A stretch of 55,732 nucleotides of DNA from a virus. Location: positions 1 through 55,732 of the IMG/VR virus record IMGVR_UViG_3300025769_000012; one strand, written 5' to 3'. Position numbers and translations under genes: made by a program. The notes under the pieces are model-generated. The model had not been told where the DNA came from, made no database searches, and worked only from the letters and a program-made list of their open reading frames with translations. Numbering within the stretch: the stretch's first letter is position 1; the number at the start of each line of letters is the position of its first letter. Positions 1 through 6,486 of the stretch are shown here, in pieces.

Positions 1-98
1 TCAGAATGCTCATTCTCGTAACGGTTGTATTCGAGCCCGAACAAGGCATTAAGGCCGGGTTCCAGCTCTTTCGCTAGTTGTGCGCGAGAGATAGCCAT
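1..98 (-). CDS. major capsid protein, N-terminal part (duplicate of 55606-55703)
   Basis: This is the first 32 codons of the major capsid gene seen a second time because of the contig overlap. The start ATG at 98 follows an AGGAGG ribosome site placed just after the stop of the upstream gene at 113. The peptide LAKELEPGLNALFG (residues 8-21) lies at 36-77. The full gene is described at 54795-55703. It should not be counted as a separate gene. Confidence 0.93.
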   Translation of the reverse strand, partial: MAISRAQLAKELEPGLNALFGLEYNRYENEHS

Positions 99-127
99 TG
101 ATTAAGCCCTCCTTAAATGCCGGTGGA
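1..127. repeat. terminal direct repeat, left copy (contig overlap)
   Basis: Bases 1-127 are identical to 55606-55732. The length of 127 equals a common maximum assembler k-mer, and the repeat cuts through the 5' part of the capsid gene, so it is best read as the overlap of a circularly closed contig and not as a biological terminal repeat. A circularly permuted or circular genome of 55,605 bp follows. Confidence 0.95.
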
Positions 128-763
128 ATCCGCAGTCGTTTGAGAATCAAACGAGCGAGTTCCAGCGTTAAAGTGTGCGTTAAGACGAACGATCAGCGGA
201 ATACCGGCTGCGGTATAGTCGCTGTTTGCTTCGTCGTCCATGATACCTACGATGCGCAACGGCAAAGTCGCCGTAGTTGCAACGGAGGAAACACTCAAAG
301 CAGAGTTAGACGAGCCTGTATCGGTCGAACCGGTACGAGCCGACGTACCCAACGATGCGTTTGCAAACACAGTTGCAAGAGCAGTCGCACGGTTAGTCAG
401 AGACGCGTCAGAAGCTACTTTGAACAGTTGGTTCGGGTTGTCTGCAACGAACGCCTTTACAGGGTAGTTCGTGTCAACGCTGACAGAACCGGAACCGGGC
501 CAGTAGTTGAGCCATACAGGTTTTTTCTGTACGGAGTCTTGATACTCCACACCCATCAGGACACCAAGCGCCTGCGTAGTACCACCGTTAGTGGCACCAG
601 CAAAGTCGATAACGCCGTCCGCAGTTGGGACAACGATACCGTACTGGTAGATCGCGTTGGTATTGTCAGAAGCGATTTCATACTGGGTTACACCAGTTGA
701 GTTTGCACCGCTGCCGACGAGCCCGATAGGACGTAGACCATAGGCAGTTGATTGATTTGCCAT
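113..763 (-). CDS. putative capsid decoration/stabilisation protein
   Basis: The product has 216 residues, is rich in Ala, Thr, Ser, Gly and Asn, and has no membrane segment or cysteine. It lies directly before the major capsid gene, with only 14 bases between its stop and the capsid start, and follows the scaffold pair. It begins MANQSTAYGLRPIGLVGSG after a GGAGA ribosome site. Proteins of this size and place in phage head operons are usually capsid cement or decoration proteins. That role is inferred from position and composition; no catalytic motif is visible. Confidence 0.6.
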   Translation of the reverse strand: MANQSTAYGLRPIGLVGSGANSTGVTQYEIASDNTNAIYQYGIVVPTADGVIDFAGATNGGTTQALGVLMGVEYQDSVQKKPVWLNYWPGSGSVSVDTNYPVKAFVADNPNQLFKVASDASLTNRATALATVFANASLGTSARTGSTDTGSSNSALSVSSVATTATLPLRIVGIMDDEANSDYTAAGIPLIVRLNAHFNAGTRSFDSQTTADSTGI

Positions 764-789
764 TTTAGGTTTCTCCTATTGGGGCAGCC

Positions 790-1275
790 CTATGTTTTGG
801 GGCCACCGAAGGTTACACGAGATTGACGGTCAGGTTTGCTGATCGTCATGGTGGAATGTGCATTCTCGCGCATCATGTCCTGATCGACAGCTTGCATCTG
901 GTCACGATTACGTTGATTAAAGTAATCGCTACGTTCTGCAATTGTCTCCTCTGGAATACGAGCAAGAAGCAGTCCGCCTACTCCAAACACACCTTGGTAT
1001 TTACCTGTTTCCACAACGGGAGCTTCGAAGTCTGGATATTCGTCCGCACGGACCAATTCCCAACCTTCTCGCATTTTTGCACTGACGTTCTTTGTATCGT
1101 CAAAACCACGCGTTTCGGCGCGAATCCAACGATGCTTAAAGCCATCAGGCGCAGGCGGTGCATCTAACATTGACGGGGGAGCCCAAGGCTTACGAACGGC
1201 CTGTTTCTCCCGAGTTTGGTTAGCGCGAGAAGCACGATTGATGGATGTTCCACCTTCTTTTACTTGGTCATTCAT
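790..1275 (-). CDS. head-region protein of unknown function
   Basis: The product has 161 residues, is hydrophilic, with a basic N-terminal third, a Pro-rich stretch around residues 30-45 (KPWAPPSMLDAPPAPDGF) and a compact central region with many Trp, Arg and Glu residues (RWIRAETRGFDD, REGWELVRADEYP). It is packed 4 bases after the scaffold gene and 26 bases before the decoration-like gene, so it is very likely expressed with head morphogenesis genes. It may be a minor capsid or assembly factor. I do not recognise a named domain. Confidence 0.75.
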   Translation of the reverse strand: MNDQVKEGGTSINRASRANQTREKQAVRKPWAPPSMLDAPPAPDGFKHRWIRAETRGFDDTKNVSAKMREGWELVRADEYPDFEAPVVETGKYQGVFGVGGLLLARIPEETIAERSDYFNQRNRDQMQAVDQDMMRENAHSTMTISKPDRQSRVTFGGPKT

Positions 1276-1279
1276 CTTT

Positions 1280-2140
1280 CTACTCCTTCACGTATTTCGC
1301 ATATTCTTCAAGCGGCACACCCAATTTCTTCGCTATTGCGACTTGGCTCGGGGTGAGTCGAACCTTTTTCCCACTGCGCCCAGTATTTGAACTTCTCGAA
1401 GCGCCAACAACCGTCTGAGCGGCACGTTTGTTAGCCGATTTTCCGCCGTTTCCAAACTTGTCAGATATACGACGGTCGAGTTCAGTATAGTAGTCATCGC
1501 TCTGCGGGTCAAATCCTTCGTCTTCGACAAGTTTTTTGTGTATTCCGAAGGCAGCATACGTCATGGCTTCGTCTTGGCCAAACCATGAGTTTTTAAGGGC
1601 CCACTGTTCCGCTTTCGGATCAGGGCGACGAGGCTGTTGTGCAGGCATCGGCTGGCGAGACTGGTGTTGTGCGGCAGCTTGTTGCTCCTTCAAATACCGC
1701 TCTTGCTGGGCTTTTGCTTGCTGCGCACGATCTGCTTGGATAGCTAGATTGGTTAGCTTCCGCTGTGCTTCAACAGTTTTAGCCGAGTCGCCAACCTCAA
1801 TCGCACGAGCCAGTTCATGTTCGGCTTGCTGGATTTGCGTATTAACGCGGTTGGTGTACTCGGTGACATAGTTGTTATCCATCGAGTTCATACGCTGCTT
1901 GAGCGTCTGGGTCTCGGATTGGACAGCCTGCGCGTAACGAATAGCTTCTTGCTCGCGGCGTTCAGCTTCACGCATTTTCTTTGTCAGGCGGTCAATACGC
2001 TTCTGCGTAGCAGTCTCCGCCTTACGGAAATTCTCATCGGAATCACCGTCGTCATGGTCAGAGGCTTGAGCCTCTACTTCAACTTCAGTGTCCTGCTCTT
2101 CAAAGTCTAGTTCGACTTGATCTTCTTCTCGTTCAGCCAT
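1280..2140 (-). CDS. capsid scaffolding/assembly protein
   Basis: The 286-residue product has the usual make-up of a scaffold: a very acidic N-terminus (residues 1-37), a long charged Gln/Glu/Arg-rich coiled-coil region (about 40-175), a Pro/Gln linker, and a basic C-terminal part (KSANKRAAQ, RSGKKVRLTPSQ) that would contact the capsid shell. It lies two genes before the capsid gene in the reading direction, the normal place for a scaffold. No protease motif is seen, so scaffold removal may not use a phage protease from this gene. Assignment rests on composition and position. Confidence 0.75.
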   Translation of the reverse strand: MAEREEDQVELDFEEQDTEVEVEAQASDHDDGDSDENFRKAETATQKRIDRLTKKMREAERREQEAIRYAQAVQSETQTLKQRMNSMDNNYVTEYTNRVNTQIQQAEHELARAIEVGDSAKTVEAQRKLTNLAIQADRAQQAKAQQERYLKEQQAAAQHQSRQPMPAQQPRRPDPKAEQWALKNSWFGQDEAMTYAAFGIHKKLVEDEGFDPQSDDYYTELDRRISDKFGNGGKSANKRAAQTVVGASRSSNTGRSGKKVRLTPSQVAIAKKLGVPLEEYAKYVKE

Positions 2141-2149
2141 GTTTCACCT

Positions 2150-2644
2150 TTACATATGATGGATGTCTTCAGGGTCCAGAATAGTCGCGAGTATCTCATC
2201 ATCGTTGAGAATACGGACTTCTCCGCCATCGATCTGGAAGCGTGAGCCAGCATAACGAGCGAACATCACCCACTGCTTTTCCTCACACCACGGACCGGAC
2301 GGAAACTTTTCGGTATCCTTGTACGCCAAGGGACCGACTTTAAGGACGTAACCTACCTGAGTAGAAACATTGTTCTTCTCTTGGACTTCGCTAGGCAGAA
2401 AAATACCACCCGCGGTCTTGGCTTTGCCTTGGTAAGGTAGGATTAGAATGCGCCACCCAGTAGGGGCTGGCATTCTTTCAAGAAGACCCACACCAATTGC
2501 TTCAGGATTAAGGCGGGGTTTTTCGACGTAAGCGTCGGCGAGGTTTGGCTTTTCGCTCTTAGCCTCGGTACTTTCTTTAGTTTTTGCTAAAGCGGCTACG
2601 CCTTCTACGGCGGCAGCCAAATCAATTTTAGCTGATTCAGTCAT
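2150..2644 (-). CDS. GroES/Cpn10-like co-chaperonin
   Basis: The 164-residue product has an extended N-terminal tail of about 55 residues followed by a Cpn10 barrel. Family features are visible: GWRILILPYQGKAKTAGGIFLP matches the first strand and the mobile-loop start, then EVQEKNNVSTQVGYVLKVGP, and the end VRILNDDEILATI matches the typical Cpn10 terminus. It probably caps the host GroEL and helps fold the capsid protein, as T4 gp31 does; its place next to scaffold and capsid genes fits. It overlaps the upstream 65-aa gene by 8 bases. The family call is firm; the capsid-folding role is inferred. Confidence 0.85.
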   Translation of the reverse strand: MTESAKIDLAAAVEGVAALAKTKESTEAKSEKPNLADAYVEKPRLNPEAIGVGLLERMPAPTGWRILILPYQGKAKTAGGIFLPSEVQEKNNVSTQVGYVLKVGPLAYKDTEKFPSGPWCEEKQWVMFARYAGSRFQIDGGEVRILNDDEILATILDPEDIHHM

Positions 2645-2834
2645 TTGATCGCTCCTGTTTATCTAGCAGGCCCTTGAGTTCCTGTTCCACGTGGTTAAGG
2701 CATTCCATGTTGCCCATAAGCTCACGATAATGCTCCATCGACTTAACGTTTCCGTTTAGCATGAAGTCCACGCAGCCTTGGCGACGTTCTCGGAGAACCC
2801 GAAAAACCGCTTCGGCAAAATATATTTCGTCCAT
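2637..2834 (-). CDS. small hypothetical protein before Cpn10
   Basis: The 65-residue product is fully soluble and predicted helical, with charged clusters (FRVLRERRQG, HVEQELKGLLDKQERSND) and three cysteine/methionine-rich spots. Its stop overlaps the Cpn10 start by 8 bases, so the two are translationally coupled. Codons 46-51 contain a parS-like half site (2683-2698). I cannot assign a function. A head-assembly or chaperone-related role is only a guess from the neighbourhood. Confidence 0.65.
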   Translation of the reverse strand: MDEIYFAEAVFRVLRERRQGCVDFMLNGNVKSMEHYRELMGNMECLNHVEQELKGLLDKQERSND

Positions 2835-2871
2835 CCAGTCCTCGCATAGTATCGTACAACACGTGGGTTGA

Positions 2872-2903
2872 TCCTAGCACAACTTGTATAAGATATGCTA
2901 GGA
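2872..2903. promoter_or_regulatory. inverted repeat between endolysin and Cpn10 genes
   Basis: Arms TCCTAGCA (2872-2879) and TGCTAGGA (2896-2903) are perfect complements around a 16-base AT-rich spacer. It lies in the 81-base gap between the endolysin stop (2916) and the start at 2834. It has no following T-run on the minus strand, so an operator, an RNA processing site or a weak attenuator is more likely than an intrinsic terminator. Confidence 0.45.
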
Positions 2904-2915
2904 GAAACTAGATAA

Positions 2916-3368
2916 TTATGCGAGTTCGAAGTGCGGCCCATCCAAAAACGGGCGCTTGCCCTGCGACCGACGTAAATCAATGTACGCGTTCATCGCGTCT
3001 TCCATCGTACCATTCCATTCCCGAATGTCTGGGATATGCCACGCGCAACCCCAACGGATGCCGACGTCACACGCTTCTGCACCCTTTTTCATGGCATCTG
3101 CCACTTCGTCGTACAAATTCAATTCCCACGATCCCCGCGAACCCAAATAGACCATAAGGTCGACGGCCTCGCCGTCGATGTGCTTGGACTTCATCGTCTT
3201 ACTGGCACCCTTGGCCACCAGCTCACGCTGTTCTTCAATAGTCCGCAGCCCACAAATCACTCCAAAGTCAACTTTGGTCTCGGTGATCGCGTATTTGACA
3301 ACCGCAATCATGCGCTCGTCTACGCCTTCCATTCTATCCAGACTACGCTGGGATAATTTAAACGCCAT
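2916..3368 (-). CDS. endolysin, M15-type L-alanyl-D-glutamate peptidase
   Basis: The 150-residue protein matches the D-Ala-D-Ala/LAS carboxypeptidase-like M15 fold used by T5-type endolysins. The zinc-binding pattern is visible: SKHIDGEAVDL (His63, Asp70) and the C-terminal GPHFEL (His146), with GIRWGCAWHIPD between. It would cut the peptide side chains of peptidoglycan at the end of infection. It has no signal peptide, so it needs the holin encoded just upstream (3845-4249). The start overlaps the preceding membrane-protein gene by 11 bases. Confidence 0.88.
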   Translation of the reverse strand: MAFKLSQRSLDRMEGVDERMIAVVKYAITETKVDFGVICGLRTIEEQRELVAKGASKTMKSKHIDGEAVDLMVYLGSRGSWELNLYDEVADAMKKGAEACDVGIRWGCAWHIPDIREWNGTMEDAMNAYIDLRRSQGKRPFLDGPHFELA

Positions 3369-3843
3369 TTGTCGCCCTTTCTATGTTGAAGCGAACATTC
3401 TCGTGGTCCGGATAATGCACTACCACAGGCCCCTCGGGGCATTCATAGTTGATAGTGGCCAGCAACGTAGCTTCACCCAAAGCCACACGGTCGTAGTGGC
3501 CCTCGCGAATAAAAACGTTGAAACCAAATTTATCGACCTTGTCGTTGGCGGGCCCTGAAAATTTGGTAACGCTAGGGGTTGCCGGATGAACAACATATTC
3601 GCTGTCTCTGATTTCCAGAGTAAATCCCGTGACGTCACAATCATCACGTATCTTTTCTCTGGCTACGATAACGCGGAACGGGCCATCAACAGGCCCGTCC
3701 GTAATTTCAAAGTGTTCTGGTGCCCAGATCAAGATAGGTTTATCAAACAGACCAAGTTTATCGGACAACGTATAACCGCCGCCAATCAAAGCAAAGGTCG
3801 CTGTTACAACCCCGATACCCTTAGTAACTGCTTCTACATCCAT
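3358..3843 (-). CDS. membrane-anchored protein of the lysis region
   Basis: The 161-residue product has one hydrophobic segment at residues 8-28 (GIGVVTATFALIGGGYTL) followed by a mainly beta, probably periplasmic domain with two cysteines (DDCDVT and NYECPE). The N-terminal anchor suggests a type II inner-membrane protein. It sits between holin and endolysin, overlapping the endolysin by 11 bases and one base away from the holin stop. A spanin-like or lysis-accessory role is possible, but it lacks the lipoprotein partner and coiled coil of classic spanins. Confidence 0.75.
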   Translation of the reverse strand: MDVEAVTKGIGVVTATFALIGGGYTLSDKLGLFDKPILIWAPEHFEITDGPVDGPFRVIVAREKIRDDCDVTGFTLEIRDSEYVVHPATPSVTKFSGPANDKVDKFGFNVFIREGHYDRVALGEATLLATINYECPEGPVVVHYPDHENVRFNIERATNGV

Positions 3844-3844
3844 C

Positions 3845-4249
3845 TCACTTAGCTACGCCTTTCGCTTTCTCATAAGTACGCAAGCCACCAAGGCCCAGCA
3901 TACCCAACAAAACCGTCATCAGGCTGTCCATATCAAACGACGGCAAATCGCTTGGGTGCAAACCCGTGACGTTAAACGCAACCAAAACAAATACGATAAG
4001 TGGGTATAAGATAAAGTGGTACGCTAACGCGGCTGCACATACCCAACCCACCATCGGTCTCCACCCCGCCACAAAAATACTGCGGTGTGCAGCTTCTGTT
4101 TTGTTTACTTCGAGCTGACCCATTGTCTGCTCGTGCATTTGTTTTTCAGCCATTGTCGCAATCTCATGCGCCAACTTGGCTTTTTCGTCAGCGTCCGGAA
4201 TAAACTTGTCCAAAAGACTACTTACCGGACCAATCAGTGCTTGTAACAT
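3845..4249 (-). CDS. holin, GTA-type three-transmembrane family
   Basis: The 134-residue protein resembles the three-TM holins associated with alphaproteobacterial gene transfer agents. An amphipathic N-terminal region (LIGPVSSLLDKFIPDADEKAKLAHEI, split helix) is followed by a Trp-rich entry AGWRPMVGWVCAAALAYHF, a second hydrophobic helix (LYPLIVFVLVAF) and a third (LMTVLLGMLGLGGLRTYEK) ending in the family-typical G-x-R-x-x-E-K. It would form inner-membrane lesions that release the endolysin. It opens the lysis cluster and has a GGAGG-type ribosome site before ATG 4249. Confidence 0.85.
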   Translation of the reverse strand: MLQALIGPVSSLLDKFIPDADEKAKLAHEIATMAEKQMHEQTMGQLEVNKTEAAHRSIFVAGWRPMVGWVCAAALAYHFILYPLIVFVLVAFNVTGLHPSDLPSFDMDSLMTVLLGMLGLGGLRTYEKAKGVAK

Positions 4250-4316
4250 GGGTCTCCTCCTAAGATTTCCCGCATTTTATCCTATACCGATTTGTTAAAT
4301 TTTTAAAGAATAAAGG

Positions 4317-4637
4317 TTACTTGCGGGACATCCACGCGGACGCCCCCATGTATGCGCCAACCACACCCGCCATGGAGATGTAGAACAAACCGAACAGATC
4401 AGACAACGCGGTTACTCGCTCCACAGATACCGCAGGAGTGACAAGAAGAAGGGTAAAAGCAAGACAAGCACCGAGAGCCACAGTAGCCATGTGCTTCTGC
4501 GCTCTAAGTTTTCTAATCTGCGCTTCTGCTTCTCCAATCTCTTTAGCAGCCGCAAGCTCTTCGTCTGTAATGATTCCATCTTTGTCTATGTCGTACTTCG
4601 AATAAGCCGTCCCTTTTTCAAACGTTTTACTTGTCAT
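4317..4637 (-). CDS. two-TM protein with an EF-hand-like loop
   Basis: The ATG at 4637 follows GAGGG and is preferred over an upstream TTG. The 106-residue product begins with a single calcium-binding-like loop (DIDKDGIITDEE, residues about 16-27), then a charged coiled coil, then two membrane helices (VALGACLAFTLLLV and LFGLFYISMAGVVGAYMG). The design, sensor-like loop plus coiled coil plus two membrane spans, suggests a holin or antiholin-like factor. It is 67 bases upstream of the holin. The loop has Asp at positions 1, 3 and 5, Gly at 6 and Glu at 12, so cation binding is chemically reasonable. Confidence 0.72.
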   Translation of the reverse strand: MTSKTFEKGTAYSKYDIDKDGIITDEELAAAKEIGEAEAQIRKLRAQKHMATVALGACLAFTLLLVTPAVSVERVTALSDLFGLFYISMAGVVGAYMGASAWMSRK

Positions 4638-4668
4638 AGCGCACCATCCCTCAAAGTACTTTCCCTGT

Positions 4669-4806
4669 TTATTCCGGTATAACCTCAAAGCAATATACCG
4701 TAGTTTGACTGGTGGTTATCAAGACTTTTGCATCTTCAAGAGCTTCCCTACACTCGTTCTCAGTGGTAAACTGATTAAGTTGATAATGCTCAATGTTGTT
4801 ATTCAT
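4669..4806 (-). CDS. small hypothetical protein, 45 aa
   Basis: An ATG at 4806 opens a 45-codon frame (MNNNIEHYQLNQFTTENECR at the start, VYCFEVIPE at the end). It fills the gap between two clear genes in the same direction and its stop is 31 bases before the next start. The product is soluble, with two cysteines. No ribosome site better than a weak GGTATGG is visible. I regard it as a real small gene because of tight packing, but with no known function. Confidence 0.55.
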   Translation of the reverse strand: MNNNIEHYQLNQFTTENECREALEDAKVLITTSQTTVYCFEVIPE

Positions 4807-4832
4807 AACTTGGAACCATACCAAAAACCACA

Positions 4833-5306
4833 TCACCACTTCCCCTGACTTCTACCCATGAAATACAGTACAATAGCCAAACCAATGATGCCTGAAAGCA
4901 CGAGCAAGATACCTACGGTCCACTCTATTAAGGCGCGTTTAAACTCTTCTTTCCTGTAAATTTCTTCTTTGCGCTGCTTTCGCATCTGCGCCTCAATGTG
5001 CAGAACTTCCTCCCAAGCAGAAGGACCGTACTGGAAACTGATGAAGCTCTTGATTTCATTGCGCATTTCGGACATCTTTTTTCTTTGCGCAAATATTTCT
5101 ATGGCGCTATGCGTATCTGATCCTTTAAATTTATACCAAGGAGGGTTCTTGATTTGCTCTTCAGCAAAGGCAAAATCGCTGCAAGCCTTGCCCCACTTGC
5201 CAAGCTGACCCGTAATATCTTGCAGCTCACGGCCTACGGAAATGCCATGCTTGATAGCGTTGTAGGCGGATGTGGCAAGGCCAACGGCTGTGATAGGATC
5301 AATCAT
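4833..5306 (-). CDS. C-terminally membrane-anchored protein
   Basis: The 157-residue product is mostly charged and helical, with a C-terminal transmembrane helix (WTVGILLVLSGIIGLAIVLYFMG, split around residue 140) and a short basic tail. An N-terminal hydrophobic patch (AVGLATSAYNAIKHGISVG) resembles the start of small phage membrane effectors. Its start ATG overlaps the stop of the upstream 60-aa gene (ATGA), so both are coupled. A place in the lysis or membrane module is inferred from topology and neighbours. Confidence 0.75.
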   Translation of the reverse strand: MIDPITAVGLATSAYNAIKHGISVGRELQDITGQLGKWGKACSDFAFAEEQIKNPPWYKFKGSDTHSAIEIFAQRKKMSEMRNEIKSFISFQYGPSAWEEVLHIEAQMRKQRKEEIYRKEEFKRALIEWTVGILLVLSGIIGLAIVLYFMGRSQGKW

Positions 5307-5485
5307 GTGTCCATGTACCTCGCAGGGCAGTAAGCATCTGGGTGGACAACGTGCCGTTTATCGTACCATTGACCGTTCTTTCCGCCCGGTGCGCCACAGT
5401 CGTAGTAGCAGGCTTTATAGAACGACGTGCCGTAGTTGTTTACGAAAGTGTGTCCGTACCCGACAAATACAAGAACACACCACAC
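5303..5485 (-). CDS. small Cys-rich exported protein, GTG start
   Basis: A GTG at 5485 preceded by GGAGA (7-base spacing) starts a 60-residue protein. Residues 1-14 are hydrophobic (MWCVLVFVGYGHTF), and the rest carries four more cysteines spaced to form disulfides (KACYYDCGAPGGKNG, then AYCP). This looks like a short exported or lipoprotein-like peptide; no clear lipobox is visible. It is coupled to the next gene by an ATGA overlap. Function is unknown; small Cys-rich proteins in this spot could act in the periplasm during lysis. Confidence 0.6.
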   Translation of the reverse strand: MWCVLVFVGYGHTFVNNYGTSFYKACYYDCGAPGGKNGQWYDKRHVVHPDAYCPARYMDT

Positions 5486-5527
5486 TAAAACTCTCCGACA
5501 AACCTCTTGCCCTTCTTTAAAGGCATA

Positions 5528-5728
5528 TCAGCACCCCATAAAATCTGTGCCCTTAATGGCTGCACCGGCACCACGCATTTTCATCTTGCGAGGCGTATCA
5601 CTAGCCATAGGCGCTGGCGCAGACTTACCGTAAGGGATACGACCCTGACCTTTGATGTCCGCATACTCAACCGCCTTCGGCGGGTCTTTAGGCGCAGAGC
5701 CGTTTACTTTTACTGTACGATTTTTCAT
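5528..5728 (-). CDS. small basic protein, probably virion-associated
   Basis: The 66-residue protein is basic and Gly/Pro/Ala-rich, ending RKMKMRGAGAAIKGTDFMGC. The C-terminal Met-Arg-Gly-x-Gly-Ala-Ala-x-Lys-Gly-Thr pattern is of the same flavour as the Gly-rich repeat protein at 52655-52807. It has an AGGAG ribosome site and its start overlaps the stop of the upstream gene (ATGA). Function unknown. Confidence 0.68.
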   Translation of the reverse strand: MKNRTVKVNGSAPKDPPKAVEYADIKGQGRIPYGKSAPAPMASDTPRKMKMRGAGAAIKGTDFMGC

Positions 5729-6486
5729 GTTGGTCTCCTAAATGGACTGTTTAGAGATGCTTGCTGCACCACTTGCTGCGTATTAATGGGCGAGCCGTAA
5801 GCCGTAGGAACAGAAGCCTGTCCACTAGGCGGGCGGTAAAACGGCGACAAGTCGCCTACCATTCCAGCCGAATAAGACGTCGGGCTAGTGCCGTAAGTCC
5901 CAGACGAGGCTTGCTGCTGTTGCGTGTTGCCCGTGTCTTGGTTCTCCTGAACCAACGAGCCAATACCGCTGTCCATAGCAGTCGTGCCCGCGTTAATGTT
6001 GTCCATCGACGTTAAACTATCGGGGTTATAGTTTATACCCGTCCCGCCAGAATACTGAGAAACAAGTTGTTGCGCCGCATCCAGAGCTGCTTGATTGTTC
6101 GGAGCGTGTTGTTGCACAAACGCAAGGCGGTTTTGAGCGATTTCCGGATTGGATTCCATCAAAGAATTGTTATAGGCAATCTGGCTTGTGTTAAACTGAC
6201 GGTGTGCCGCCTTATATTGCGGATCACTAGCCACACCGCTCGCCCACGTATTTAGGTGCCAATCAGCAAAGTCATCACCCGAAGACATATTGTCAAAAGC
6301 GCCCAGACTATCCGCAGCCTCATACAAAGCCTTCTGCGTCATACGCTTAGAACCGTCGGCAAACGTCAACAAAACCATGTCGTTGCCTAACGCCTCGTTT
6401 CTGCCACTGCTCACATCCGTCATTTTGACAGCGCCGCCGTCCTCAAACCGCTGCGGATACGCATAGTTCAAGCTCTTTCCCATCAT
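5725..6486 (-). CDS. virion-region protein of unknown function, GG motif
   Basis: The 253-residue product is Asn/Gln/Ser-rich, low in hydrophobics, and begins with the short motif FEDGGAVKM (residues 14-22) that recurs in other late proteins here. The middle part is helical (residues about 75-160), and the C-terminal third is a low-complexity Gln/Ser/Thr/Pro tail. It is packed directly behind the portal (overlap ATGATG). It probably belongs to the virion or its assembly; no enzyme motif is visible. Confidence 0.65.
   Translation of the reverse strand: MMGKSLNYAYPQRFEDGGAVKMTDVSSGRNEALGNDMVLLTFADGSKRMTQKALYEAADSLGAFDNMSSGDDFADWHLNTWASGVASDPQYKAAHRQFNTSQIAYNNSLMESNPEIAQNRLAFVQQHAPNNQAALDAAQQLVSQYSGGTGINYNPDSLTSMDNINAGTTAMDSGIGSLVQENQDTGNTQQQQASSGTYGTSPTSYSAGMVGDLSPFYRPPSGQASVPTAYGSPINTQQVVQQASLNSPFRRPT

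Noticed and set aside
1-127. Biological direct terminal repeat
   Set aside because: The length matches an assembly k-mer and the repeat splits a capsid gene; no sign of a packaging site.
2683-2698. Third parS site
   Set aside because: TGTTCCACGTGGTTAA has only the left arm and core; it lies in a coding region and differs at three positions from the palindrome.
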